A stretch of 64,000 nt of DNA from Helicobacter pylori (GCF_001653455.1 NZ_CP011486.1:248001-312000); one strand, 5' to 3'. Shown: positions 44,900 to 55,699, counted from the first letter of the stretch. Translations and numbers: made by a program. The notes: generated from the letters alone by a model not told the origin.

Positions 44900-45373
44900 A
44901 TGAAAAAAATTAGTTTAGGGGTGTATTTGCTTCTTTTAGGCATTTTGGGTGGCTCTTTGATCACTTTAGGGATGATGGTTGCACCGATTGTTTTCAAAGC
45001 CCCAAGCATTCTACCTGAGTTTAATTTGACTTTATTGGAGAGCGGGAAACTCATGGCGCAAATCATTGTGCGCTTCAATTATCTTTTGGGCGCGATGGGG
45101 TTTATAGTGTTACTTTATGAAATCATTTCCTTTATTTACTCTAAAAGATCGTTCGTGTATTTGACCCTTGGCGTGGCGATAGGGGTGTTGTGCTTGCTCT
45201 TTGTTTTTTATTACACGCCTTATATTTTAAACGCTCAAAAAATAGGCGAATCTGTGCTTCAAAGTAATGAATTTGCCCGCTCGCATGCTCAAAGCGAATG
45301 GCTGTTTAAGGAATTGCTTGTGTTGGTGTGCGCTTTGTTTTTCTTGCGTTTGTTTAGCAAAAACTCGGCTTGA
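44900..45373 (+). CDS. Four-helix membrane protein, DUF4149-like
   Basis: This 157-residue integral membrane protein has four hydrophobic helices, approximately residues 5-27, 55-76, 86-106 and 132-152. The N-terminal VYLLLLGILGGSLITLGMMV and the conserved Ala-Pro-Ile-Val-Phe after helix one fit the DUF4149 family. Function unknown. It follows bioV by 12 bases with AAAGG and ends 51 bases before imaA. Confidence 0.7.
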   Translation: MKKISLGVYLLLLGILGGSLITLGMMVAPIVFKAPSILPEFNLTLLESGKLMAQIIVRFNYLLGAMGFIVLLYEIISFIYSKRSFVYLTLGVAIGVLCLLFVFYYTPYILNAQKIGESVLQSNEFARSHAQSEWLFKELLVLVCALFFLRLFSKNSA

Positions 45374-45424
45374 TTAAAGGGGAGGGTTTTTGTTACTATC
45401 TCAGCAAAAAGAAAGCAGTATTTA

Positions 45425-48400
45425 ATGAAAAAGTTTAAAAAGAAATCAAAAAAACGATCGCATCAAAAAATCATCTTAAAGCGTTCTTTATGGATTATGC
45501 CTTTACTCATCAGTGGGTTTGCTAGTGGGGTGTATGCGAATGGGACGGATATTTTGGGGCTTAGTTGGGGGGAAAAAAGCCAAAAGGTATGCGTGCATCA
45601 TCCATGGTATGCTCTATGGAGTTGCGATAAATGGGAGGAAAAAACACAACAATACATAGGAAACCAACTCATCACAAAAACTTGGGCGGGGGGTAATGCG
45701 GCTAATTATTACCACACTCAAAACAACCAAAATATTACAGCTAATTTAAAAAATGATAACGGCACTTATTTTTTAAGCGGTCTGTATAACTACACCGGAG
45801 GGGAATATAATGGGGGGAATTTAGACATTGAATTAGGCAGTAACGCTACTTTTAATTTGGGTGCGAATAGTGGGAATAGTTTCACTTCTTGGTATCCTAA
45901 CGGGCATACTAATGTTACTTTTAGTGCTGGGACTATCAATGTGGATAACAGCGTAGAAGTGGGCAATCGTGTGGGATCAGGAGCTGGCACGCACACGGGC
46001 ACAGCCACTTTAAATTTGAACGCCAATAAGGTTACTATCAATTCCAATATCAGCGCGTATAAAACTTCGCAAGTGAATGTGGGCAATGCTAACAGCGCTA
46101 TTACAATAAGCTCAGCCACTTTAAGTGGGGATACTTGCAGTTCGTTAGCTAAAGTTGGCGTAGGAGCTAATTGCTCTAGTGCTGGGCCTAGCTATTCTTT
46201 TAAAGGGAATGTAAGCACTACTAACACGACTTTTAATAATGCAAGCGGTAGTTTCACTTTTGAAGAGAACGCTACTTTTAGCGGGGCGAAATTGAATGGG
46301 GGGGCATTCACTTTCAATAAAGAAGTTAGCGCTACCAATAACACTGCCTTTAATAGCGGTAATTTTACTTTTAAAGAGAATGCCACTTTTAATGGCGCTT
46401 CATTTAGTAACGCTGTATACACTTTCAACAATCAAGCCACTTTCCAAAACAGCTCCTTTAATGGGGGGACATTCACTTTCAATAACCAAAACAATCAAAC
46501 TAATAACGCTCAGCACCCCCAAATTGTGTTTGAAAACAGCTCTTTTAGTGGCAACGCTACCACTATCAAGGGTTCTGTGAATTTTCAACAGGCTTTTAAC
46601 AATTCAAACCAACAACTAACGATCCAAAACGCTTCGTTCAATAACGCCACTTTCAACAATACCGGTAAAATCACCATTAACGAGAATGCGAGCTTTAATC
46701 ACACGGCATTCAACACTCCTATTGACACAAACAACATGACCATTACCGGCGGTGTTACTTTAAGCGGTAAGAATGACTTGAAAAATGGCGCAACCCTTGA
46801 TTTTGGAAAATCAAAAGTGACTCTTAATCAAGGGACGATTTTTAACCTCACAACTTTAGGGAGCGAGAAGAGCGTAACGATTTTAAATTCTGGTGGGATC
46901 ACTTATAATAATCTTTTAAACCATGCGCTCAATGGCTTGACAAACGCCCTAAAAACGAGCGAAAGCTCTTCATTGCCGCAAAGTTTCGCCCAAGGTTTGT
47001 GGGGTATGATCACTTATAATGGGGTTACCGGACAGCTTTTAGAAAATTCCCCACCATCTAAATCAGCTGACGCTTCGCCCACTAACACCCCGCAAGTCTA
47101 TCAAGTGGGCTACAAAATAGGGGATACCATCTACAAATTACAAGAAACTTTTGGCCCTAATTCCATCACTATCCAAGCTTTAGAGAGCGGGACTTACACG
47201 CCGCCCCCTACCATCAGCGGTTCACAATTTGACTTATCCACTTCAACTTATATTAATGCTGACATGCCTTGGTATAACCATAAATATTATATTCCTAAAT
47301 CTGAAAATTTTACAGAGAGCGGGACTTATTACTTGCCAAGCGTTGAAATATGGGGGAGTTTTACCAACTCGTTTAAGCAAACCTTTAGCGCGAATAATAG
47401 TAATTTAGTGATTGGGTATAACTCGACATGGACTGGAAATAGCGTTTCTTCTAGCGACATAGTGTCTTTTGGGGATATTTCAGGGAGCGTTCTTTCTGGG
47501 CATTGCGGGACTTGGCCCTATTATCAATGTGCAGGCACTACCAATGGCACTTATAGCGCTTATCATGTGTATATCACGGCGAATCTGCGTTCTGGCAATC
47601 GTATAGGCACAGGTGGGGCGGCCAATCTGGTTTTTAACGGGGTAGATAGCGTCAATATCGCTAACGCTAAGATCGAACAGCATAACGCCGGGATTTATTC
47701 AAGCTCTATGACTTTTTCCACGCAAAGCATGGATAGTTCTTATAATTTGAACGGCTTGAATGCTAACGGAAAGCTTTTAGTGTATGGCACGACTTTCACT
47801 AATCAGGCCAAAGACGGGAAATTCACTTTCAATGCAGGGCAAGCCACTTTTGAAAACACCAACTTTAATGGAGGGAGTTATCAATTCAGCGGCGATAGCT
47901 TGACTTTTGGAAATAACAACCAGTTTAATAGCGGTTCGTTTGAGATTAGTGCAAAAAACGCTTCGTTCAATAACGCTAACTTTAACAACAGCGCTTCTTT
48001 TAATTTCAATAATTCTAGTGCGACCACTTCATTTATAGGGGATTTCACGAACGCTAATGCAAATTTACAAATCGCCGGGAACGCTGTTTTTGGGAACTCT
48101 GCTAATGAATCTCCAAATAACGCTAATTTCAACAATACCGGCTCTGTGAATATTTCAGGGAATGCAACTTTTAATAACGTGGTTTTTAGTAGCCCCACAA
48201 ACACGAGCGTGAAAGGGCAGGTTACCCTTAATAATATCACTTTAAAAAACCTGAACGCCCCCCTATCTTTTGGCGATGGGACAATCAGCTTTGGCGCTCA
48301 TTCGGTTATCAATATTGATGAAGCTATCATTAATGGCAACCCTATCACGCTTATAAGCTCTTCTAAAGAGATTGATTACAACAACGCTTTTAGTAAAAAT

Positions 48401-51400
48401 CTATGGCAGCTCATCAACTACCAAGGGCATGGAGCTAGCAGCGAAAAGATCGTTTCTAGCGTGGGTAATGGCGTTTATGATGTGGTGTATTCTTTCAACA
48501 ACCAAACCTATAATTTTCAAGAGACTTTTTCACCCAACAGCATTTCTATCCGGCGTTTGGGCGTTAGCATGGTGTTTGACTACATGGATATGGAAAAATC
48601 GGATCATTTGTATTATCACAACGCTCTTGGTTTTATGACCTACATGCCTAACAGCTATAACAATAATTTAGGGAATGCAAACAACACCATTTATTATTAC
48701 GACAACAGCATTGATTTTTATGCCAGCGGGAAAACTTTATTCACTAAAGCGGATTTTTCTCAAATATTCACCGGGCAAAACAGCGCAATCGTTTTTGGGG
48801 CTAAAAATATATGGACGAGTGCAAGCGATGCGCCACAATCCAATACCATCATTCGCTTTGGGGACAATAAGGGGGCAGGGAGTAATGATGCAAGCGGGCA
48901 TTGCTGGAATTTGCAATGCATAGGCTTTATTACAGGGAATTACGAAGCGCAAAAGATTTACATCACTGGTAGCATTGAAAGCGGGAATCGCATTTCTAGT
49001 GGTGGGGGCGCGAGCCTTAATTTTAACGGGCTTCAAGGCATTCTTTTAACGAATGCGACTCTGTATAACCGCGCTGCTGGCACGCAAAGTTCGTCTATGA
49101 GTTTTATTTCTACTAACGCAAACATTCAAGCTCAAAACTCCTATTTTTTAGACGATACCGCGCAAAATGGCGGCAAGCCTAATTTTGGTTTCAACGCTTT
49201 GAATCTGGATTTTTCTAACAGCTCTTTTAGGGGCTATGTGGGGGCAACGCAATCCGTTTTTAAATTCAATGCCACCAATGCGATTAATTTCACTAACAGC
49301 ACGAATTTAAGTTCTGGTTTGTATCAAATACAAGCTAAAAGCGTGTTGTTTGACAATTCTAATTTAAGCGTTTCAGTGGGGACAAGCAGTATTAAAGCTA
49401 ATGCGATCAGTCTTTCTCAAAACGCTTCAATCAATACGAGCAACCATTCAACCCTTGAAATTCAAGGCGATTTGAATTTGAATGACACCAGTTCGCTCAA
49501 CCTCAACCAAAGCACCATTAATGTTTCTAATAACGCCACGATCAACGATTTTGCAAGCTTGATTGTGAATAATGGCTCTCATCTTAATTTTAATGGGGCG
49601 GTTAATTTTAATTCATCTAACATTACTACGAGTTTGAATGATTCTTCTATCGTGTTTAAGGGGGCAGTTTCTTTAGGAGGGCAGTTTAATTTAAGCAATA
49701 ATTCTTCTTTAGATTTCCAAAATTCTAGCGCTATCGCTACTAACACGGCGTTTAATTTCTATAATAATGCTTTTTCTCAAAGCCCCATCACTTTCCGTCA
49801 AAACTTTGATATTAAAGCGCCCTTGAGTTTAGGAGGCAATCTCTTAAGCCCCAATAACAGCAGTGTGTTGAATCTTAAAGACAGCCAGCTTGTTTTTAGC
49901 GATCAAGGGAGCTTGAATATCGCTAACATTGATTTATTGAGCGGTGTGAGCGATAATAAAAATCGTGTTTATAATATCATTCAAGCGGGTATGAGCGATA
50001 ATTGGTATCAGTATATTAATTTCTTTGGCATGCACATCAATGATGGGGTCTATGACGCTATCAACCAAACTTATAGTTTCACTAATCCCCTTAATAACGC
50101 CCTAAAAATCACCGAGAGTTTTAAAGACAACCAACTAAGCGTTACGCTCTCTCAAATCCCGGGCGTTAAAAACACGCTCTATAGCATTGGCTCTGAAATC
50201 TTTAACTACCAAAAAGTCTATAACAACGCTAATGGCGTGTATTCTTATAGCGATGATGCACAAGGCGTGTTTTACCTCACAAGCAATGTGAAAGGCTATT
50301 ATGACCCTAACAAATCCTATCAAGCTAGCGGTAATAACAACACCATCATAAACAATGATACAAACTCGGATTCTTCTGTCGTTTCGCAAACCTATAACGC
50401 GCAAGGTAACCCTATTGATGCGTTGCATATCTATAACAAGGGCTATAATTTCAACAATATCAAAGCGTTAGGGCAAATGGCGTTCAAACTCTACCCTGAA
50501 ATCAAAAAGATTTTAGGGAATGATTTTTCGCTTTCCAGTTTGAACGATTTAAAAGGCGATGCATTGAGTCAGCTTGCAAAACTCATCACGCCTAGCGATT
50601 GGAAAAATATCAACGAGTTTATTGATAATGCAAATAATTCAGTGGTACAAAATTTCAATAACGGCGCTTTGATTGTGGGAGCGACTCAAATAGGGCAAAC
50701 AAACACGAACAGCGCGGTTGTTTTTGGGGGCTTGGGCTATCAAAAGCCTTGCGATCACACCGATATTGTCTGCCAAAAATTCAGAGGCACTTATTTAGGG
50801 CAGCTTTTAGAATCCAGCTCGGCTGATTTGGGCTATATTAACACGACTTTTAACGCTAAAGAGGTTTATCTTACCGGCACTTTAGGGAGCGGGAACGCAT
50901 GGGGGACTGGGGGGAGTGCCAGCGTAACTTTTAACAGCCAAACTTCACTCATTCTCAACCAAGCTAATATTACAAGCTCTCAAACCGATGGGATTTTTAG
51001 CATGCTAGGCCAAGAGGGCATTAATAAGGTTTTCAATCAAGCAGGGCTCGCTAATATTTTAGGCGAAGTGGCGGTTCAATCCATTAATAAAGCCGGAGGT
51101 TTAGGGAATTTGATAGCGGACATGCTAGGGAGTAATAGCGTGATCGGAGGGCATCTAACGCCTGAGCAAAAAAATCAAACCTTAAGCCAGCTTTTAGGCG
51201 CGAATAACTTTGATAATTTCATGAATGATAGCGGTTTGAACACGGCGATTAAGGATTTGATCAGACAAAAATTAGGTTTTTGGACCGGATTAGTGGGGGG
51301 GTTAGCCGGATTAGGGGGCGTTGATTTGCAAAACCCTGAAAAACTGATAGGGAGCATGTCCATCAATGATTTATTGGATAAAAAAAGTTTGTTCAACACC

Positions 51401-54127
51401 ATCACCGGCTTTATTTCTGCAAATGATATAGGGCAAGTCATCAGCGTGATGTTGCAAGATATTGTCAAACCGAACGATGCTTTAAAAAACGATGTGGTTA
51501 CTTTAGGCAAACAAATGATTGGCGAATTTTTAGGTCAAGACACGCTCAATTCTTTAGAAAGCCTGTTGCAAAACCAACAGATTAAAAGCGTTTTAGACAA
51601 AGTCCTAGCGGCTAAAGGTTTGGGGCCTGTTTATGAACAAGGTTTGGGGGATTTGATACCCAGTCTTGGCAAAAAGGGGCTTTTCGCTCCCTATGGCTTG
51701 AGTCAATTATGGCAAAAAGGGGATTTTAATTTCAACGCGCAAGGCAATGTTTTTGTGCAAAATTCCACTTTCTCTAACGCTAACGGAGGCACGCTTTCTT
51801 TTAATGCAGGCGATACGCTCATTTTTGCCGGAAACAATCGCATTTCTTTTACTAACCATACTGGCACGCTCAATTTATTGTCCAATCAAGTTTCTAACAT
51901 TGATATTACCGCACTCAATGCGAGCAACGGCCTTAAGATTGACGCTGCTAATAATAATGTTTCCGTGTCTCAAGGCGATCTTTTCATTAATGCTAGTTGC
52001 ACGCAACTAAGCGATTTAACAGCACCAAGCTCAAACCCTTGCACGCTTAATACTACCCAAAATACTAATAACACTTCTAATAATGCATCAAATAACACGC
52101 AAATCGCTTTGAATAACAACAATGAAAGCTTGAGTGTTACGGCGAATGATTTCAATTTTTCAGGCAATATTTACGCTAATGGGGTGGTTGATTTTTCAAA
52201 AATCAAAGGGTCTGCAAACATTAAAAATTTGTATCTTTACAATAACGCTCAATTCCAAGCCAACAACCTCACGATTTCCAATCAAGCGGTGCTAGAAAAA
52301 AACGCTAGCTTTGTAACGAATAATTTAAACATTCAAGGTGCATTCAATAACAACGCCACGCACAAAATAGAGACGCTTCAAAATTTAACGATCGCTTCAA
52401 ACGCTTCTTTAAGCACCGGTGTTTATGGCATACAAGTAGGGGGGGCTTTGAATCATTTTGGAACGATTAATTTCAATTTAGAAAACCCTCAAACGCCTGT
52501 AAATCCGCTCATTCAAGCAGGAGGCGTGATCAATCTTAACGCCACTCAAACACCCTTTATAAATATCAATAACAGCATGGCCAATAACACGGCTTACACT
52601 TTATTGAAAAGCAGCCGTTACATCAACTACAATATCAACCCCAACAGCTTGCAATCGTATTTGAAACTCTACACCTTAATCAATATCAACGGGAACCACA
52701 TAGAGGAAAATAATGGCGTGTTGACTTATTTAGGCCAACGGGTTTTATTGCAAGATAAGGGGTTATTGTTAAGCGTAGCGTTGCCGAACTCCAGTCAAAA
52801 CAACGCCCCAAAAAACAACATTTTAAGCCTTTCTGTCCTTCATGATCAGATTAAAATGTCTTATGGCGATAAGATCATGGATTTTACACCCCCTACCTTA
52901 CAAGATTACATTGTGGGCATTCAAGGGCAAAGCGCGTTAAATCAAATTGAAGCTATAGGGGGGAATAGCGCTGTTAAATGGCTTTCAACATTAATGATGG
53001 AAACGAAAGAAAACCCGCTTTTTGCACCTATTTATTTAGAAAACCACTCTTTGAATGAAATCTTAGGCGTGACAAAAGATCTCCAAAACACCATAAGCTT
53101 GATTTCTAACCCTAATTTTAGGGATAACGCTACCAATCTTTTAGAAATGGCGAGCTACACCCAACAAACCAGCCGTTTGACCAAACTCTCTGATTTTAGG
53201 ACCAGAGAAGGGGAGTCTAATTTTTCTTCGTTAGAGCTTAAAAACAAGCGTTTTAGAGACGCTAACCCTAGCGAAGTTTTTGTCAAATACTCTCAACCTA
53301 GCAAACACCCAAATAACCTTTGGGTTCAAGGGGTGGGGGGAGCGAGCTTTATTTCTGGAGGCAATGGCACGCTTTATGGCTTGAATGCGGGCTATGATCG
53401 ATTGGTTAAAAATGTGATCCTTGGGGGTTATGTGGCTTATGGTTATAGCGACTTTAATGGGCGCATCATCCATTCTTTGGCTAACAATGTGGATGTAGGG
53501 GTGTATGCGAGGGCTTTTTTAAAAAGGAACGAATTCACTTTGAGCGCGAATGAAACTTATGGAGGCAATGCGAGCAATATCAATTCTTCTAATCCTTTGC
53601 TCTCTGCAATCAACCAACGCTACAATTACAACACTTGGACAACGAGCGTGAACGGGAATTACGGCTATGATTTCATGTTCAAACAAAAAAGCGTGGTGTT
53701 AAAACCTCAAGTGGGCGTGAGCTATCATTTTATAGGCTTGAGCGGCATGAAAGGCAAAATGAATGATGCCGCTTACAAACAATTTGTCATGCATTCAAAC
53801 CCTTCTAACGAATCGGTTTTAACGCTCAACATGGGGTTAGAGAGCCGTAAATATTTTGGTCAAAATTCTTATTATTTTGTAACGGCCAGGTTGGATAGGG
53901 ATCTTTTGATCAAATCCAAGGGCGATAATGTGGTGCGTTTTGTGGGTGAAAACACTTTATTGTATCGCAAGGGGGAAGCTTTTAACACTTTTGCGAGCGT
54001 GATTACAGGGGGTGAGATGCATTTGTGGCGTTTGATGTATGTGAATGCGGGGGTGGGGCTTAAGATGGGCTTGCAATACCAAGATATTAATCTAACCGGG
54101 AATGTGGGCATGCGAGTGGTGTTTTAG
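45425..54127 (+). CDS. imaA: ImaA/VacA-like autotransporter outer-membrane protein
   Basis: This 2900-residue giant type V secreted protein has a long basic signal peptide (~38 residues, ending SGVYA before NGTDIL). A passenger of about 2570 residues follows, dominated by Asn/Ser/Thr-rich beta-helix repeats such as ATFNNASFN-type units. The C-terminal translocator barrel (~280 residues) opens NLWVQGVGGASFISGG and ends VGMRVVF. Three related modules, each with a Cys pair and an ITG-x-L/I-x-SGNR-x-GTGG-like block, lie near nt 47317-47730, 48705-49130 and 50655-50985. This matches the H. pylori toxin-like autotransporter linked to colonisation and damped inflammation (ImaA). The frame is open throughout. 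Intermittent helical stretches (near aa 1870-2070) interrupt the beta-helix. Confidence 0.94.
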   Translation: MKKFKKKSKKRSHQKIILKRSLWIMPLLISGFASGVYANGTDILGLSWGEKSQKVCVHHPWYALWSCDKWEEKTQQYIGNQLITKTWAGGNAANYYHTQNNQNITANLKNDNGTYFLSGLYNYTGGEYNGGNLDIELGSNATFNLGANSGNSFTSWYPNGHTNVTFSAGTINVDNSVEVGNRVGSGAGTHTGTATLNLNANKVTINSNISAYKTSQVNVGNANSAITISSATLSGDTCSSLAKVGVGANCSSAGPSYSFKGNVSTTNTTFNNASGSFTFEENATFSGAKLNGGAFTFNKEVSATNNTAFNSGNFTFKENATFNGASFSNAVYTFNNQATFQNSSFNGGTFTFNNQNNQTNNAQHPQIVFENSSFSGNATTIKGSVNFQQAFNNSNQQLTIQNASFNNATFNNTGKITINENASFNHTAFNTPIDTNNMTITGGVTLSGKNDLKNGATLDFGKSKVTLNQGTIFNLTTLGSEKSVTILNSGGITYNNLLNHALNGLTNALKTSESSSLPQSFAQGLWGMITYNGVTGQLLENSPPSKSADASPTNTPQVYQVGYKIGDTIYKLQETFGPNSITIQALESGTYTPPPTISGSQFDLSTSTYINADMPWYNHKYYIPKSENFTESGTYYLPSVEIWGSFTNSFKQTFSANNSNLVIGYNSTWTGNSVSSSDIVSFGDISGSVLSGHCGTWPYYQCAGTTNGTYSAYHVYITANLRSGNRIGTGGAANLVFNGVDSVNIANAKIEQHNAGIYSSSMTFSTQSMDSSYNLNGLNANGKLLVYGTTFTNQAKDGKFTFNAGQATFENTNFNGGSYQFSGDSLTFGNNNQFNSGSFEISAKNASFNNANFNNSASFNFNNSSATTSFIGDFTNANANLQIAGNAVFGNSANESPNNANFNNTGSVNISGNATFNNVVFSSPTNTSVKGQVTLNNITLKNLNAPLSFGDGTISFGAHSVINIDEAIINGNPITLISSSKEIDYNNAFSKNLWQLINYQGHGASSEKIVSSVGNGVYDVVYSFNNQTYNFQETFSPNSISIRRLGVSMVFDYMDMEKSDHLYYHNALGFMTYMPNSYNNNLGNANNTIYYYDNSIDFYASGKTLFTKADFSQIFTGQNSAIVFGAKNIWTSASDAPQSNTIIRFGDNKGAGSNDASGHCWNLQCIGFITGNYEAQKIYITGSIESGNRISSGGGASLNFNGLQGILLTNATLYNRAAGTQSSSMSFISTNANIQAQNSYFLDDTAQNGGKPNFGFNALNLDFSNSSFRGYVGATQSVFKFNATNAINFTNSTNLSSGLYQIQAKSVLFDNSNLSVSVGTSSIKANAISLSQNASINTSNHSTLEIQGDLNLNDTSSLNLNQSTINVSNNATINDFASLIVNNGSHLNFNGAVNFNSSNITTSLNDSSIVFKGAVSLGGQFNLSNNSSLDFQNSSAIATNTAFNFYNNAFSQSPITFRQNFDIKAPLSLGGNLLSPNNSSVLNLKDSQLVFSDQGSLNIANIDLLSGVSDNKNRVYNIIQAGMSDNWYQYINFFGMHINDGVYDAINQTYSFTNPLNNALKITESFKDNQLSVTLSQIPGVKNTLYSIGSEIFNYQKVYNNANGVYSYSDDAQGVFYLTSNVKGYYDPNKSYQASGNNNTIINNDTNSDSSVVSQTYNAQGNPIDALHIYNKGYNFNNIKALGQMAFKLYPEIKKILGNDFSLSSLNDLKGDALSQLAKLITPSDWKNINEFIDNANNSVVQNFNNGALIVGATQIGQTNTNSAVVFGGLGYQKPCDHTDIVCQKFRGTYLGQLLESSSADLGYINTTFNAKEVYLTGTLGSGNAWGTGGSASVTFNSQTSLILNQANITSSQTDGIFSMLGQEGINKVFNQAGLANILGEVAVQSINKAGGLGNLIADMLGSNSVIGGHLTPEQKNQTLSQLLGANNFDNFMNDSGLNTAIKDLIRQKLGFWTGLVGGLAGLGGVDLQNPEKLIGSMSINDLLDKKSLFNTITGFISANDIGQVISVMLQDIVKPNDALKNDVVTLGKQMIGEFLGQDTLNSLESLLQNQQIKSVLDKVLAAKGLGPVYEQGLGDLIPSLGKKGLFAPYGLSQLWQKGDFNFNAQGNVFVQNSTFSNANGGTLSFNAGDTLIFAGNNRISFTNHTGTLNLLSNQVSNIDITALNASNGLKIDAANNNVSVSQGDLFINASCTQLSDLTAPSSNPCTLNTTQNTNNTSNNASNNTQIALNNNNESLSVTANDFNFSGNIYANGVVDFSKIKGSANIKNLYLYNNAQFQANNLTISNQAVLEKNASFVTNNLNIQGAFNNNATHKIETLQNLTIASNASLSTGVYGIQVGGALNHFGTINFNLENPQTPVNPLIQAGGVINLNATQTPFININNSMANNTAYTLLKSSRYINYNINPNSLQSYLKLYTLININGNHIEENNGVLTYLGQRVLLQDKGLLLSVALPNSSQNNAPKNNILSLSVLHDQIKMSYGDKIMDFTPPTLQDYIVGIQGQSALNQIEAIGGNSAVKWLSTLMMETKENPLFAPIYLENHSLNEILGVTKDLQNTISLISNPNFRDNATNLLEMASYTQQTSRLTKLSDFRTREGESNFSSLELKNKRFRDANPSEVFVKYSQPSKHPNNLWVQGVGGASFISGGNGTLYGLNAGYDRLVKNVILGGYVAYGYSDFNGRIIHSLANNVDVGVYARAFLKRNEFTLSANETYGGNASNINSSNPLLSAINQRYNYNTWTTSVNGNYGYDFMFKQKSVVLKPQVGVSYHFIGLSGMKGKMNDAAYKQFVMHSNPSNESVLTLNMGLESRKYFGQNSYYFVTARLDRDLLIKSKGDNVVRFVGENTLLYRKGEAFNTFASVITGGEMHLWRLMYVNAGVGLKMGLQYQDINLTGNVGMRVVF

Positions 54128-54133
54128 CTTTTT

Positions 54134-54142
54134 TGCTATAAT
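54134..54142 (+). promoter_or_regulatory. Extended -10 promoter for lysA
   Basis: TGCTATAAT, a perfect extended -10 element, begins 7 bases after the imaA stop and 33 bases before the lysA ATG. It implies that lysA and the following genes have their own promoter. Confidence 0.6.
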
Positions 54143-54174
54143 GCTTCGTTCAAATTTTATGGTTAGGTTTTTCT

Positions 54175-55392
54175 ATGTTTAATTATGGAGAGCTGTTTCA
54201 AACTTATAAAACCCCTTTTTACCTCTATGATTTTGACAAAATCAAACAGGCTTTTTTAAGCTATAAAGAGGCGTTTAGGGGGCGTAAATCGTTGATTTGT
54301 TACGCTTTAAAGGCGAATTCTAATTTGAGTATCCTTTCTTTATTGGCAAGTTTAGAAAGCGGGGCGGATTGCGTTTCTCTAGGCGAGATACAAAGGGCTT
54401 TAAAAGCGGGCATTAAACCTTATAGAATCGTGTTTAGCGGGGTGGGTAAGAGCGCGTTTGAAATAGAGCAAGCCCTAAAACTCAACATTTTATTTTTGAA
54501 TGTAGAGAGTTTTATGGAATTAAAAACGATTGAAAAAATCGCTCAATCTTTAGGGATTAAGGCTAGGATTTCTGTTAGAATCAACCCCAACATTGACGCT
54601 AAAACACACCCTTATATTTCTACCGGCTTGAAAGAAAATAAATTTGGCGTAGAAGAAAAAGAAGCCTTAGAAATGTTTCTTTGGGCTAAAAAAAGCGCGT
54701 TTTTAGAGCCAATTAGCGTGCATTTTCATATTGGATCGCAGCTTTTAGATTTAGAGCCTATTATAGAAGCGAGCCAAAAGGTGGCTAAAATCGCTAAATC
54801 TTTGATAGCTTTAGGCATAGATTTGCGTTTTTTTGATGTGGGCGGAGGCATTGGCGTGAGCTATGAAAATGAAGAAACGATTAAGCTTTATGATTACGCG
54901 CAAGGGATTTTAAACTCGCTTCAAGGCTTGGATTTGACGATCATTTGTGAGCCAGGCCGATCGATTGTGGCTGAAAGTGGGGAATTGATCACGCAGGTTT
55001 TGTATGAAAAAAAGGCTCAAAACAAGCGCTTTGTGATCGTGGATGCAGGCATGAACGATTTTTTACGCCCCAGTTTGTATCATGCTAAGCATGCAATAAG
55101 AGTCATAACGCCTTCTAAAGGTGGTGAGATCTCGCCTTGCGATGTGGTAGGGCCTGTGTGTGAGAGCAGCGACACTTTTTTAAAAGAAGTCAATTTACCG
55201 GAGTTAGAGCCAGGCGATAAATTGGCCATAGAAAAGGTTGGGGCTTATGGCTCTAGCATGGCCAGTCAATACAATTCGCGCCCCAAACTTTTAGAATTAG
55301 CCCTAGAAGATCACAAAATCAGAGTGATCAGAAAAAAAGAAAGTTTAGAAGATTTATGGCGTTTAGAAGAGGAAGGCTTAAAAGGGGTTTGA
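54175..55392 (+). CDS. lysA: Diaminopimelate decarboxylase
   Basis: LysA makes L-lysine from meso-diaminopimelate, using PLP. The 405-residue protein shows the PLP Lys in LICYALKANSNLSIL (near residue 44), the HFHIGSQLLD and FDVGGGIGVSYENEE blocks, ICEPGRSIVAESGEL and GPVCESSDTF (active-site Cys near 325). Length and motif order are standard. It heads a run with chorismate mutase, the DUF2156-like gene and pabB. Confidence 0.97.
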   Translation: MFNYGELFQTYKTPFYLYDFDKIKQAFLSYKEAFRGRKSLICYALKANSNLSILSLLASLESGADCVSLGEIQRALKAGIKPYRIVFSGVGKSAFEIEQALKLNILFLNVESFMELKTIEKIAQSLGIKARISVRINPNIDAKTHPYISTGLKENKFGVEEKEALEMFLWAKKSAFLEPISVHFHIGSQLLDLEPIIEASQKVAKIAKSLIALGIDLRFFDVGGGIGVSYENEETIKLYDYAQGILNSLQGLDLTIICEPGRSIVAESGELITQVLYEKKAQNKRFVIVDAGMNDFLRPSLYHAKHAIRVITPSKGGEISPCDVVGPVCESSDTFLKEVNLPELEPGDKLAIEKVGAYGSSMASQYNSRPKLLELALEDHKIRVIRKKESLEDLWRLEEEGLKGV

Positions 55393-55396
55393 TCAG

Positions 55397-55687
55397 ATGC
55401 AAAAAAGTTTGGATAGTCTTTTAGAAAATTTAAGGGCTGAAATTGATGTTTTAGACAATGAATTGAGCGATCTTTTAGACAAACGCTTAGAGGTGGCTTT
55501 AAAAATCGCGCTCATCAAACAAGAAAACCCCATTTATTGCCCTAAAAGGGAGCAAGAAATTTTAAAACGACTCAATCAAAGAGGTTTCAAGCATTTGAAC
55601 GAAGAAATTCTTACGAGTTTTTATGCAGAGGTTTTTAAAATTTCTAGAAAATTTCAAGAAAACGCCCTAAAAGAGTTAAAAAAATAA
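55397..55687 (+). CDS. Chorismate mutase, AroQ type, stand-alone
   Basis: This 96-residue all-helical protein has the AroQ pattern: LRAEIDVLDNELSDLLDKRL then EVALKIALIKQ, a basic PIYCPKREQEIL, and a C-terminal helix. Conserved Arg, Lys and Glu residues for chorismate binding are in place (first-helix Arg, KREQE segment). It converts chorismate to prephenate for Phe/Tyr. It is not fused to prephenate dehydratase, unlike in many bacteria. It lies 4 bases after the lysA stop. Confidence 0.82.
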   Translation: MQKSLDSLLENLRAEIDVLDNELSDLLDKRLEVALKIALIKQENPIYCPKREQEILKRLNQRGFKHLNEEILTSFYAEVFKISRKFQENALKELKK

Positions 55688-55699
55688 AAGAGAGTTGCC

